NCBI GenBank assembly: GCA_964540655.1
Contig: CAZINR010000001.1
Coordinates: 11,461 to 75,460 of the forward strand
Origin: CAZQBY01 sp964540655
GTDB taxonomy: Archaea; Altiarchaeota; Altiarchaeia; JAFGQM01
Direction: 5' to 3'
Length of the DNA stretch: 64,000 nt
The first letter of the stretch is position 1, and every line of letters starts with the position of its first letter. Positions 41,790 through 49,570 of this stretch are shown here, one piece after another. A model generated the notes under the pieces. It was not told where the DNA came from, ran no database searches, and worked only from the letters and a program-made list of their open reading frames with translations. Both the position numbers and the translations under genes were made by a program.

Positions 41790-42929
41790 ATGGTCTCCGA
41801 ACGCGTCAGGGATGTGCCCCCCTCCGGAATCAGAAGGTTCTTTGACCTAGCCTCGCAGGAGAAGGACATAGTCACACTGGGTGTGGGAGAGCCGGACTTC
41901 GACACGCCCTACCGTATAAAAGACAAGGGTCTGGAGGCGATAGAGCTGAACCGCACGCACTACACCGGCAACGCCGGCCTGCCCGAGCTCAGGGAGAAGG
42001 TGGCGGAAAAGCTCAAGAAGGAGAACCTCGTCGATGTGACCGAGAAGGACGTCCTGATAACCGCCGGCTCCAGCGAGGGCCTGGACCTCGCGCTGCGGGC
42101 GATTCTCAATCCGGGCGACGAAGTCCTGATACCGGACCCGGCGTATGTCGCATACGGCCCCCTCACCCAATTGGCCGGCGGAAAGCCGGTCATGGTTCCG
42201 ACGAAAGAGGAGCACGATTTCAGGGTGAGGGTCTCGGATCTAAGGAAGAGCCTCACTAACAAGACCCGGGCTATATTGTTCTGCTCCCCCAACAATCCCA
42301 CAGGTGCCGTCCTCAATAAAAAGGACCTGCAGGAGATAGCGGACTTCGCGATAAAGAACAAGCTTACAGTCATCTCAGACGAGATATACGAGAAGCTCAT
42401 CTACGGAGAGAAGCACGTGTCCATAGCGTCCCTGCCGGGTATGGCTGAGAAGACGATAACCCTCAACGGCTTCTCGAAAGCATATGCGTCCACCGGATGG
42501 CGGGTCGGGTATGTCGCCGCAAAGGGAGAGCTCATGAAGGCGATGTTCAAGATACACCAGTACTGCATGCTGTGCGCGCCTACGCCGTCGCAGTACGCCA
42601 TGCTGGCCGCGTTCGACGAAAAAGACGGCGTCAAGAGCATGGTGAAGATGTACGATGCGCGCAGGCGGCTGCTGGTCGACGGCCTCAACGAGATACAAGG
42701 CATAAAGTGCCATATGCCGAAGGGAGCATTCTATGCCTTCCCCAACATAACCGGGACCGGGTTGAGCTCCGAAGAGTTCGCCGAGAAGCTGATAACAGAG
42801 GCGAAGGTTGCAGTGGTTCCCGGCAGCGTATTCGGCCCCGCCGGCGAAGGGCATGTACGCTGCTCTTATTCCGTCTCCACCGGCGAGATAACCGAAGCCT
42901 TGGAGAGGATTTCCAAACTGTTCTCCTGA
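41790..42929 (+). CDS. Class I/II aminotransferase (aspartate/alanine type)
   Basis: 379-residue fold-type I PLP aminotransferase. SPNNPTGAVLNKKDL, VISDEIYEKLIYG and the PLP lysine in LNGFSKAYASTGWRVGY are clear, with the C-terminal substrate-binding Arg in GHVRCSYS. The closest pattern is the archaeal AspC/AlaT-like group; substrate not decided by sequence. Downstream of an Lrp regulator by 4 nt and upstream of the phosphoesterase by 2 nt. Confidence 0.92.
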   Translation: MVSERVRDVPPSGIRRFFDLASQEKDIVTLGVGEPDFDTPYRIKDKGLEAIELNRTHYTGNAGLPELREKVAEKLKKENLVDVTEKDVLITAGSSEGLDLALRAILNPGDEVLIPDPAYVAYGPLTQLAGGKPVMVPTKEEHDFRVRVSDLRKSLTNKTRAILFCSPNNPTGAVLNKKDLQEIADFAIKNKLTVISDEIYEKLIYGEKHVSIASLPGMAEKTITLNGFSKAYASTGWRVGYVAAKGELMKAMFKIHQYCMLCAPTPSQYAMLAAFDEKDGVKSMVKMYDARRRLLVDGLNEIQGIKCHMPKGAFYAFPNITGTGLSSEEFAEKLITEAKVAVVPGSVFGPAGEGHVRCSYSVSTGEITEALERISKLFS

Positions 42930-42931
42930 CT

Positions 42932-43621
42932 ATGGAATTCATCCAAGACGAACCGGCTCTCCTCATAAACAAAGATCTTGTCGTCGCCGACCTGCACAAC
43001 GGCATAGAGTTCGAGATGGAGCGAAGGGGCGCCGCCATGCCGAGCCAGACCAAAAGGAAGCTTGAGAGGCTCAAGGGTATAATCAAGGACACCGGACCGG
43101 ACAAACTTATAATACTGGGAGACCTCAAGCACAACGTCCCCGTGACGTCTTACCAGGAGAAGCTGGAGGTGCCCTTCTTTCTGAGGGAGCTGCAAGGGCT
43201 AGTCTCCAAGATCGTCATAACCAAGGGCAACCACGACGGCAGCATAGAGCGGCTGGTCCCGCCGAGCGTTTTGGTGACGGACGAATTCATCGAAGACGGT
43301 GTGGGGTATTTCCACGGGCACAAGAAGCCCAGCGAGGAGCTTCTCTCCCAGGAGCTCATAGTCTGCGCCCACACCCATCCATCGATTCTCCTCAAAGACA
43401 TCCGCGCCAACATACAGCAGGCTTGGATTGAGACGAAGGTCAAGGGTTCTGATACCAAGGTCCTCGTTGTCCCTGCCTTCGATGACTCCACCCGCGGCTC
43501 CGCGGTCAACAACACCGAGCCGTTGGGCCCCTTTCTGAAGCGCATGATAGATTTGGACAGCGCGGACATCTATCTCCTGGACGGCAGCTACCTGGGAAGC
43601 CTCGACGAGCTGAGGGTTTAA
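42932..43621 (+). CDS. Metallophosphoesterase (Lhr-associated type)
   Basis: 229 residues of the calcineurin-like fold. Metal-binding motifs: VVADLHNGIE, LIILGDLKHN, ITKGNHDGSI, and CAHTHPS. Proteins of this subgroup are commonly encoded beside Lhr-type helicases and are thought to act with them in DNA repair; here lhr begins 61 bp downstream. ATG at 42932 follows the aminotransferase stop by 2 nt. Confidence 0.9.
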   Translation: MEFIQDEPALLINKDLVVADLHNGIEFEMERRGAAMPSQTKRKLERLKGIIKDTGPDKLIILGDLKHNVPVTSYQEKLEVPFFLRELQGLVSKIVITKGNHDGSIERLVPPSVLVTDEFIEDGVGYFHGHKKPSEELLSQELIVCAHTHPSILLKDIRANIQQAWIETKVKGSDTKVLVVPAFDDSTRGSAVNNTEPLGPFLKRMIDLDSADIYLLDGSYLGSLDELRV

Positions 43622-43638
43622 ACTCTTCTTTTTAAGCG

Positions 43639-43671
43639 CCCAACCTCAATCTGAGTTTCGCGAACGTTGGG
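43639..43671 (+). promoter_or_regulatory. Inverted repeat in the Lhr leader
   Basis: CCCAAC (43639-43644) pairs with GTTGGG (43666-43671); inside lie CTCA-ATC-TGAG and the palindrome TTCGCGAA. It ends 11 bases before the ATG at 43683. A TTTTTAAG element sits upstream at about 43629-43636. Structured leader or protein-binding site; role unknown. Confidence 0.3.
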
Positions 43672-43682
43672 GAGAATAGTAT

Positions 43683-46484
43683 ATGACTAAGCTGCTTAGC
43701 CGTTTCAGCCCCGAGATGCGGGATTTGATAAAGGCCAACTTCAAGGATTTCACCCAGATACAGAAGCAGGCCATGCCCTCGATACTCGGCGGCAGGAACA
43801 CCCTGGTCATAGCCCCGACCGGGAGCGGGAAGACCGAGGCGGCCTTCCTGCCGGTGATGAACGAGCTGGCTGGAGCGGCTGATGGCAAGAGCGCAAAGGG
43901 CAAGAGCGCTAAAGGTATTGTGGCTCTGTACATCGCCCCTCTCCGCTCCCTCAACCGGGACATGCTCAGGCGCATGGGGGACTGGTGCGAGTCTCTCGGC
44001 TGCCGTGTGGAGGTGAGGCACGGCGACACCACCCAGTACCAGCGCAGCAAGCAACGAACCAACCCTCCGCAGATGCTGATAACCACCCCCGAGACCCTGC
44101 AGGCCATACTGCCGGCAAAGATAATGAGGAAGCATCTCCAGTCCGTGAGATATGTCATAATCGACGAGGTCCACGAGCTGGTCTCCGACAAGCGGGGGAC
44201 CCAGCTGGCCGTGGCCCTGGAGCGGCTCCGGAATGCCTGCGGCAAGTTCCAGACGATCGGCCTCTCCGCGACCGTGGGGACTCCTAAGCTTGTGGCTGAC
44301 TACTATGGGCTGGATGAGATCGTCATAGACAAGAGCTTCAAGGGGTTGCAGCTCAAAGTGGAGAAGCCGGAGGGCGTGGTTGCGCGCATAGGGCAGCTCA
44401 CCGGCAAGAAGCCGACTTTGATATTCACCAACACCCGGGTCGCAACCGAGCTCCTGACCAAGCAGCTGCGGGCAGTGAAGGACGTGGGCATACACCATTC
44501 CTCCCTCTCAAAAGAGGAGCGCATCGAGACGGAGCGGCAGCTCAAGGAAGGCGAGCTCAAGACGCTCGTTTGCACGTCAAGCATGGAGCTGGGCATAGAC
44601 GTGGGGGAGATCGAGCAGGTCATACAGCTCAACTCGCCCCGCCAGGTCGCGCGCCTGATACAGAGGGTAGGCCGGAGCGGACATGCCGAGCACAGGATAT
44701 CCAGGGGGACGGTCATGGCCACGGACTTCGACGACATATTGGAAGCGTCCGTCATAGCCAAGCACGCACTCAAGTCGGAGATAGAGGAGACCGACTGCTT
44801 TGAGGGCTCTCTGGACATACTCGCACATCAGATAGTGGGTCTTGCCCTGGACTACGGCGACATATCCATGAAGGACGCCTATCTGATAATCAAGCGAGCG
44901 TACCCATACCGCAAGCTCACGCGGGAGCAGTTCGACAGGGCTGTGGACGTGCTCAAGCGCCTGCGGCTGGTCGGCTGGAGGGAAGACCACCTAAACAGAA
45001 AGCGCAGCTCCCTCTTCTACTATTATGCGAACCTTTCGACCATACCTACGTACAACCGCTATACCGTCATAGACCTAGCTTCGCACAAGCCGGTAGGGGT
45101 CCTGGACGAGGAGTATATAGTGGATTGCTACGTCAACTCGCTGTTCATCCTCAAGGGCGAGGCCTGGAGGATAGTGGACTTCAGGGACAGGCGAGTCATG
45201 GTGGTCCCGGTGAGCGAGATCGGCGCCGACACGCCGATATGGGTTGGCGAGGACATACCCGTTCCCTACGAGGTGGCGCAGGAGGTGGGGCGGATAAGGA
45301 GGAGGATGTCCGCACTTCTGTCAAAAGGGAAGGGTCGGAAGGCGATAGCCAAAGAGCTGGACCTGCCCCTCGACTCCAAAGGTTTGTCTGCGGCCTTGGG
45401 GGCTATAGAGAAGCAGAGGAAACAGGGAGCTGTCCCCACTGACAAAAAGATAACCGTCGAGAAGTTCATCGAGCGCTATCACCAGATAGTAATCAACACC
45501 TGCTTCGGGACGAAGGTCAACGACGCCATCAGCCGCATACTCGCTTCCATGCTGAGCAGCCAGTACGGTGAGACGGTCGGCGTCAGGGTGGACCCCTACC
45601 GCATAGTCCTTACCGGCATGGTGCTTGAGGAAAAAGACGTCGTGGACGTGCTGAAGAGCCTCAACCCGGAAAGCGCCAGGCAGATTTTGGAGAAGACGGT
45701 CTCACAGACCAACCTCTTCCGCTTCTCGTTCGTCCACGTCGGAAAGAGATTCGGCGTCTTCAAGGAGGGCACCAACTTCCGGGAAATAAACATCAAACGC
45801 GTCATCGACGCATATAAAGACACGGCAGTCTATCAGGAGACGCTCAACGAACTGTTCAAGAAGTACTTCGACCTGGAGAACTCAAAGCGCGCGCTGGAGA
45901 GGATAAAGAGCGGGGAAATCAAGATAGCGACCCAGCCCCTCAGCACCTTGTCCCAGTTCGGACTGGAGCAGTTCAAGGACGCCGTCTTGGCGGAGACGCC
46001 GGAGAGGGCCATAATCGAGACGGTCAAGAAGCGGCTGATGAACCGCAAGGTCAATCTGGTCTGTCTGAACTGCGGAGAGGTCATGCGTCATCGTACAATC
46101 AGCAAGCTGGACTATCCCCTGAACTGCCCGGTCTGCGACTCCTGGATGGTATCGTACATGGGGAAGACGGAAGAGGAGCTGAGCAGGATAGTCAGGATGC
46201 AGAAGAGGGGCGACGAGCTGACCAAGGACGAACAGCGCTTCCTCAAGCGGGCCAGACAGTCGGCCGGGCTGGTGCATTCCTACGAGGCAAGGGCTCTGAT
46301 AGCCCTCAATGCGCGCGGGGTGGGCCCTAGGACTGCAAGCCGCATACTGGATCTGAACCTCTACGACGACGAGTTCTACAAGGAGATACTGCGCGCGGAG
46401 AGGGAGTTCATCCGGACCAGCCGATTCTGGAAGGGGAAGAAGAAGCAGTGGAAGAAGGGCGGCCGGAAAAAGTCGAAAGGATGA
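43683..46484 (+). CDS. lhr: Lhr-like superfamily 2 helicase
   Basis: 933 residues. Helicase motifs: Q-like FTQIQKQAMPSIL, Walker A APTGSGKT (44-51), IIDEVHELVSDKRG, GLSATVG, then in the second RecA domain VCTSSMELGIDVGEIEQVIQ and RLIQRVGRSGH. The Lhr-Core C-terminal region follows, then four cysteines in CLNCGEV...CPVCDSW (zinc ribbon, about 790-825) and a basic tail. Lhr enzymes unwind DNA or RNA-DNA hybrids with 3'-5' polarity in repair. Preceded by its metallophosphoesterase neighbour. Confidence 0.93.
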   Translation: MTKLLSRFSPEMRDLIKANFKDFTQIQKQAMPSILGGRNTLVIAPTGSGKTEAAFLPVMNELAGAADGKSAKGKSAKGIVALYIAPLRSLNRDMLRRMGDWCESLGCRVEVRHGDTTQYQRSKQRTNPPQMLITTPETLQAILPAKIMRKHLQSVRYVIIDEVHELVSDKRGTQLAVALERLRNACGKFQTIGLSATVGTPKLVADYYGLDEIVIDKSFKGLQLKVEKPEGVVARIGQLTGKKPTLIFTNTRVATELLTKQLRAVKDVGIHHSSLSKEERIETERQLKEGELKTLVCTSSMELGIDVGEIEQVIQLNSPRQVARLIQRVGRSGHAEHRISRGTVMATDFDDILEASVIAKHALKSEIEETDCFEGSLDILAHQIVGLALDYGDISMKDAYLIIKRAYPYRKLTREQFDRAVDVLKRLRLVGWREDHLNRKRSSLFYYYANLSTIPTYNRYTVIDLASHKPVGVLDEEYIVDCYVNSLFILKGEAWRIVDFRDRRVMVVPVSEIGADTPIWVGEDIPVPYEVAQEVGRIRRRMSALLSKGKGRKAIAKELDLPLDSKGLSAALGAIEKQRKQGAVPTDKKITVEKFIERYHQIVINTCFGTKVNDAISRILASMLSSQYGETVGVRVDPYRIVLTGMVLEEKDVVDVLKSLNPESARQILEKTVSQTNLFRFSFVHVGKRFGVFKEGTNFREINIKRVIDAYKDTAVYQETLNELFKKYFDLENSKRALERIKSGEIKIATQPLSTLSQFGLEQFKDAVLAETPERAIIETVKKRLMNRKVNLVCLNCGEVMRHRTISKLDYPLNCPVCDSWMVSYMGKTEEELSRIVRMQKRGDELTKDEQRFLKRARQSAGLVHSYEARALIALNARGVGPRTASRILDLNLYDDEFYKEILRAEREFIRTSRFWKGKKKQWKKGGRKKSKG

Positions 46485-46513
46485 TTTTAGTTGCCTGCGG
46501 ATAGAATTAAGCG

Positions 46514-46897
46514 ATGACCATGCTGCTGCTGGCCGACACGGTTCCCGGATTTGAGAAGACGGTCCATGAAGTCGAGGCGATGTGCCATGAAGCCGGCCTG
46601 GGGCTGATGATACATCACGAGGGCGAGGACCTGGACGACATACTCGACCACGCGCGCATCAAGGCGGTCGTGTTCTCTCCTCAAGGAGAGCTGACTCTGG
46701 ACGAGATGGTCGAGAAGTACGGGCGGGACGTCCTGCTCGTGGTGGGCGGATTCACCGAGGAGCGCGACTTCAAGAGCGACGTGTATGCGCGCGCGGATGC
46801 GACCGTCTCGCTGGGGGGCGATTTTTTACCAATCCCCGAAGTAATTAAGAGGATAATCCAAGCCTATGAGAAGAAAGCAGAAAGAGCAGGCGATTGA
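46514..46897 (+). CDS. Small alpha/beta protein upstream of RNase P component 4
   Basis: 127 residues (ATG 46514, or 46520). Alternating hydrophobic strands and helices, for example IKAVVFSPQGEL, RDVLLVVGGFTEE and ATVSLGGDFLPIPEVIKRII, loosely recall SPOUT/RNA-methylase-like domains but I cannot place it in a family. Its 3' end overlaps the RNase P component 4 gene by 32 nt, indicating coupled expression and a possible link with RNA processing. Confidence 0.6.
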   Translation: MTMLLLADTVPGFEKTVHEVEAMCHEAGLGLMIHHEGEDLDDILDHARIKAVVFSPQGELTLDEMVEKYGRDVLLVVGGFTEERDFKSDVYARADATVSLGGDFLPIPEVIKRIIQAYEKKAERAGD

Positions 46898-47174
46898 GAT
46901 AGCCCAGGAGAGGGTCGACAGACTCTTCGAGATGGCCGAGAAGGCGGCGGCAGAGGGAGATTTCCAGAGCGCCGACCGCTACGTCGAGATGGCCTGGGGC
47001 ATCAAGCAGAAGTTCCGCATAAAGCTGAACGATTATCAGAAACGTCTCTTTTGCAGGAAGTGCCGAAGCTTCCTCGCCGAGGGTGACACCGGCCGCTACA
47101 GGACTGAGGGCGGGATGGCGGTGGTGACCTGTTTGAAATGCGGGAACGTGAGGAGATACCCTCTAAATCCCTAG
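46866..47174 (+). CDS. rnp4: Ribonuclease P protein component 4 (Rpp21)
   Basis: 102 residues. Two N-terminal helices are followed by a zinc ribbon: CRKCRSFL and CLKCGNVRRYPL give the four cysteines. This fits archaeal Rpr2/Rpp21, which with RNase P RNA and other subunits removes tRNA 5' leaders. The neighbourhood with eS19, PDCD5, eL39, eL31 and aIF6 is conserved in archaea. Its end overlaps the convergent membrane protein gene by 12 nt, which interrupts the usual cluster. Confidence 0.93.
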   Translation: MRRKQKEQAIEIAQERVDRLFEMAEKAAAEGDFQSADRYVEMAWGIKQKFRIKLNDYQKRLFCRKCRSFLAEGDTGRYRTEGGMAVVTCLKCGNVRRYPLNP

Positions 47175-47999
47175 GTCCTCTTTCTCCCCGAAGACGGCCG
47201 CCGCGCACAATGCCATCTGGTAGAACAGTGCGAAGACTAGGGACAGCAGTCCCAGGAAGAGCTTGAGGAGGGTGGTCACCGTGACGGAGTCAAGGTTGAG
47301 TATAAGCGGGGTCGTGAAGATGAGGAGCCCTATGGGTATCATTATTGCCGCCCCCATGCACCCGATGTAGCTGGCGATGACCCGGCCCAGGTTCTTGGAC
47401 ATGAACCTGAACGCCTTGAAGATGCTCTCCCCCAGCGGCTCCCCCGCCGCGGCGAAGGGGATTGAGAAGGTGAAGAAAAGGCCGAAGTTTATCATCAGCA
47501 GGAGCTTGAAGCCACCTAAAGAGAATGAGGTTATGAATATCATCAAGAATGCGGCTATCAGACTGAGGACTATGGTGGCCGGGTTTATGCCCTTTAGTGA
47601 GGAGCCCTTTTTATCCTGCCCTATGAGCGAGCTGACCGAACGCGCCACTACGGCGTAGCTGACGAACCCCAGGAAGAGCACGGTGAACACCAGCAGGAAA
47701 TTGGCCGAAAGCGGGCTGTTCAGCTCGCTGATGTCGCTGACCTCGGCGATGCCCCCTAGCCGTATTATGGGTATCTGCACGTTGGTCGAGAGCTCGTTGA
47801 AGGCGGTGAGATTAGCGGCGGAGAGGTACATGGTCCCGCCCAGGTATTCGTCCGTCTTCTCGAGCAGGGCAGTGGGTTCTCCAACGCCGCCCATCATGAC
47901 AAAATACGCCATGAGGAAGAGAACGGGTATCGCGGGCACAAGCACCAGCCCTATCCTCTTGCGCGCAATCTTGAACGGGGCCATGAGGAAGGATTCCAT
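47163..47999 (-). CDS. Polytopic membrane protein of unknown function
   Basis: 278 residues with about six hydrophobic helices: near residues 17-36, 100-120, 145-165, 168-190, 210-235 and 245-270. An extracytoplasmic loop of about 60 residues lies between the first two. Overall layout recalls DUF4013-like or GDPD-associated membrane domains, but no signature motif was identified. It is inserted on the opposite strand between rnp4 and rps19e, and shares the promoter region 48000-48147 with rps19e. Confidence 0.65.
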   Translation of the reverse strand: MESFLMAPFKIARKRIGLVLVPAIPVLFLMAYFVMMGGVGEPTALLEKTDEYLGGTMYLSAANLTAFNELSTNVQIPIIRLGGIAEVSDISELNSPLSANFLLVFTVLFLGFVSYAVVARSVSSLIGQDKKGSSLKGINPATIVLSLIAAFLMIFITSFSLGGFKLLLMINFGLFFTFSIPFAAAGEPLGESIFKAFRFMSKNLGRVIASYIGCMGAAIMIPIGLLIFTTPLILNLDSVTVTTLLKLFLGLLSLVFALFYQMALCAAAVFGEKEDLGI

Positions 48000-48031
48000 G
48001 GGATTTTTAAGCCCAAGGAGAATAAAAACAT

Positions 48032-48051
48032 AGGTTCATCTGAATGAACCT
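48032..48051. promoter_or_regulatory. 8-bp palindrome between divergent promoters (membrane protein / rps19e)
   Basis: AGGTTCAT (48032-48039), CTGA, ATGAACCT (48044-48051) is a perfect inverted repeat. It lies 10 bp upstream of the rps19e TATA element (48061-48068) and about 33 bp from the start of the divergent membrane protein gene. Candidate operator. Confidence 0.45.
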
Positions 48052-48060
48052 TTAAGACTA

Positions 48061-48070
48061 TTTTTATACC
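48061..48070 (+). promoter_or_regulatory. TATA-type promoter of the rps19e operon
   Basis: TTTTTATACC at 48061-48070, about 80 bases before the ATG. An identical ten-base element precedes psmB at 53211-53220, and a near copy (TTTTTATCCC) precedes ilvB. Confidence 0.6.
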
Positions 48071-48087
48071 CCTCCCTTCAAACATAC

Positions 48088-48144
48088 CGCAATCTCCCTC
48101 CGACGAGGGGCATCGGACCGCAAGGTCCAGTTCTGAGATTCGCG
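48088..48144 (+). ncRNA. Compact three-helix RNA fold in the rps19e leader
   Basis: Outer helix AATCTC (48091-48096) with GAGATT (48135-48140), extended past one bulge by CGC/GCG; inner helices CCTC-CGAC-GAGG (48097-48108) and GGACC-GCAA-GGTCC (48115-48128), the latter closed by a GNRA tetraloop. The outer 3' strand ends a few bases before the ATG at 48148, so it could hide the translation start. A ribosomal-protein-controlled leader is a reasonable hypothesis; I know no described family with this fold. Confidence 0.5.
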
Positions 48145-48147
48145 TAA

Positions 48148-48567
48148 ATGACTACAGTATACGATGTCGAGCCTGAGGCGCTCATAAACGCCGCGGCCCA
48201 GGACTTGAAGACGAAGGTCAAAGCGCCCGACTGGGCGCCGTTCGTCAAGACGGGCGTAGCCAAGGAGCGGCCGCCCGAGGCCCCCGACTGGTGGTACGTC
48301 AGGGAGGCGTCCATACTGAGGAAGATTTATGTCAAGGGTCCGCTCGGCATATCGCGCTTAAGGAACGAGTACCGCAGCAAGAAGAACAAGGGTGTGCAGC
48401 CGGAAGAGTCGCGCAAGGCCTCCGGAAAAGTGACCCGGCTTGCTGTACAGCAGTTAGAGGAGCTCAAGCTGGTGAGGAAGGCCCAGGACAAGAAGGGCCG
48501 GGAGATAAGCCCCGCCGGCATGAAGTACCTCGACAATCTCGCTCACAAAGTCAAGAACAATGGATGA
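48148..48567 (+). CDS. rps19e: 30S ribosomal protein S19e
   Basis: 139 residues, archaeal eS19: TVYDVEPEALINAAAQDLK, then PDWWYVREASILRKIYVKGP and GISRLRNEYRSKKNKG, all conserved. Small-subunit head protein needed for late rRNA maturation. First gene of the operon rps19e, PDCD5, rpl39e, rpl31e, aIF6, rpl18a, pfdA. The end overlaps the PDCD5 gene by 8 nt. Confidence 0.97.
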   Translation: MTTVYDVEPEALINAAAQDLKTKVKAPDWAPFVKTGVAKERPPEAPDWWYVREASILRKIYVKGPLGISRLRNEYRSKKNKGVQPEESRKASGKVTRLAVQQLEELKLVRKAQDKKGREISPAGMKYLDNLAHKVKNNG

Positions 48568-48886
48568 GCTGGAGGCCATCAGGGCCAGGAAACTGCAGCA
48601 GATGCAGCAGCAACAGATGCAGCAGGAGGTGCAGCAGCAACACCAGGTCCAGAAGGCGCTGAGGCATATAGACGCGCTGGTGCGCCGTTTCCTCACGCAG
48701 AAGGCTCAGGACAGGCTGGCAAACCTCAAGCTCGTCGACCCAGAGCTCGTCCAGAAGCTGAAGATATACCTGGCGCAGATGTATGCGGGCGGCCAGATAA
48801 AGGACAAGATGACCGACGAGCAGCTGAAGTCGATACTGATGAAGATAAAGTCTTCGCAGAAAGAGACCACGATAAAACGGATGTAA
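48560..48886 (+). CDS. PDCD5-family DNA-binding protein
   Basis: 108 residues. A Gln-rich N-terminal helix (RKLQQMQQQQMQQEVQQQHQ) leads into the three-helix core with RFLTQKAQDRLANLKLVDP and IYLAQMYAGGQIKDK. This is the archaeal PDCD5 (programmed cell death 5 homologue) always found beside eS19. Function in archaea uncertain; nucleic acid binding reported for family members. Confidence 0.94.
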   Translation: MDELEAIRARKLQQMQQQQMQQEVQQQHQVQKALRHIDALVRRFLTQKAQDRLANLKLVDPELVQKLKIYLAQMYAGGQIKDKMTDEQLKSILMKIKSSQKETTIKRM

Positions 48887-48887
48887 C

Positions 48888-49043
48888 ATGAGTTCGAACA
48901 AAGACCAGGAGACCAAGAAGGAGCTCAAGAAGGCGGAGAAGGAATCCAGGCGAGCCCCGATATGGGCGTTCGCCGCAACCAACCGCAAGGTCAGGCGCTC
49001 CCCGAAGAGCGGTCGCAACTGGCGCAGAGACAACATCTACTGA
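48888..49043 (+). CDS. rpl39e: 50S ribosomal protein L39e
   Basis: 51 residues, very basic, with the eL39 core APIWAFAATNRKVRRSPKSG then RNWRRDNIY. It lines the end of the peptide exit tunnel. Starts 1 nt after the PDCD5 stop; the eL31 ATG follows 2 nt after its TGA. Its N-terminus is a little longer and more charged than in many archaea. Confidence 0.95.
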   Translation: MSSNKDQETKKELKKAEKESRRAPIWAFAATNRKVRRSPKSGRNWRRDNIY

Positions 49044-49045
49044 AG

Positions 49046-49570
49046 ATGGCCGGCAAGGAAGAAGACAGGGAAAAGAAGAAGCCTGAAGAAGGCAAGGCCG
49101 AGGATAATACTAAAGAGGTAAAAGAAGCAAAGGAAGAAAAGACCTCCGAGGACGGGAAGTCCAAGACCAAGGCCGGAAAAGAGGAGGCGAAGACCGAATC
49201 CAAGAAAGATTCAAAATCCGGGAAAGAAGAGAAGGGCAAAAAGGCAAAGAAGAAAGCCGATGAAAAGCCCAAGGAAGAAAAGAAGAACGAGAAAAAGAAG
49301 GGGGAGAAGGTCGACGTAGTTTCCGAGGACATCTACACGATTCCCCTCAGCAAGGTCTACCGAACCAAGCCCAACTACAAAAGGACCAACAAGGCGGTCC
49401 GCATGCTAACCCAATATCTCAAGCGTCACACCAAATCCGAGGACATAGTGATAGACGGCCAGCTCAACCGCCACATCTGGAGCAGGGGCTCCAAGAAGCC
49501 TCCTCGAAGGGTTCAGGTAAAGGCCGTCAAGGACTCAGAAGGCAGAATAACCGCCACCCTCCTCAAATAA
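49046..49570 (+). CDS. rpl31e: 50S ribosomal protein L31e with long Lys/Glu-rich N-terminal extension
   Basis: 174 residues. The C-terminal 85 residues are eL31 (EDIYTIPLSKVYRTKPNYKR, then AVRMLTQYLKRH and IDGQLNRHIWSRGSKKPP). About 88 residues of Lys, Glu, Asp and Ser precede it, with no hydrophobic core, so probably disordered. Archaeal eL31 is usually near 90 residues. The extension begins at the ATG 2 nt after rpl39e; no good internal start with a ribosome-binding site is evident. Stop shares one base with the aIF6 start. Confidence 0.9.
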   Translation: MAGKEEDREKKKPEEGKAEDNTKEVKEAKEEKTSEDGKSKTKAGKEEAKTESKKDSKSGKEEKGKKAKKKADEKPKEEKKNEKKKGEKVDVVSEDIYTIPLSKVYRTKPNYKRTNKAVRMLTQYLKRHTKSEDIVIDGQLNRHIWSRGSKKPPRRVQVKAVKDSEGRITATLLK

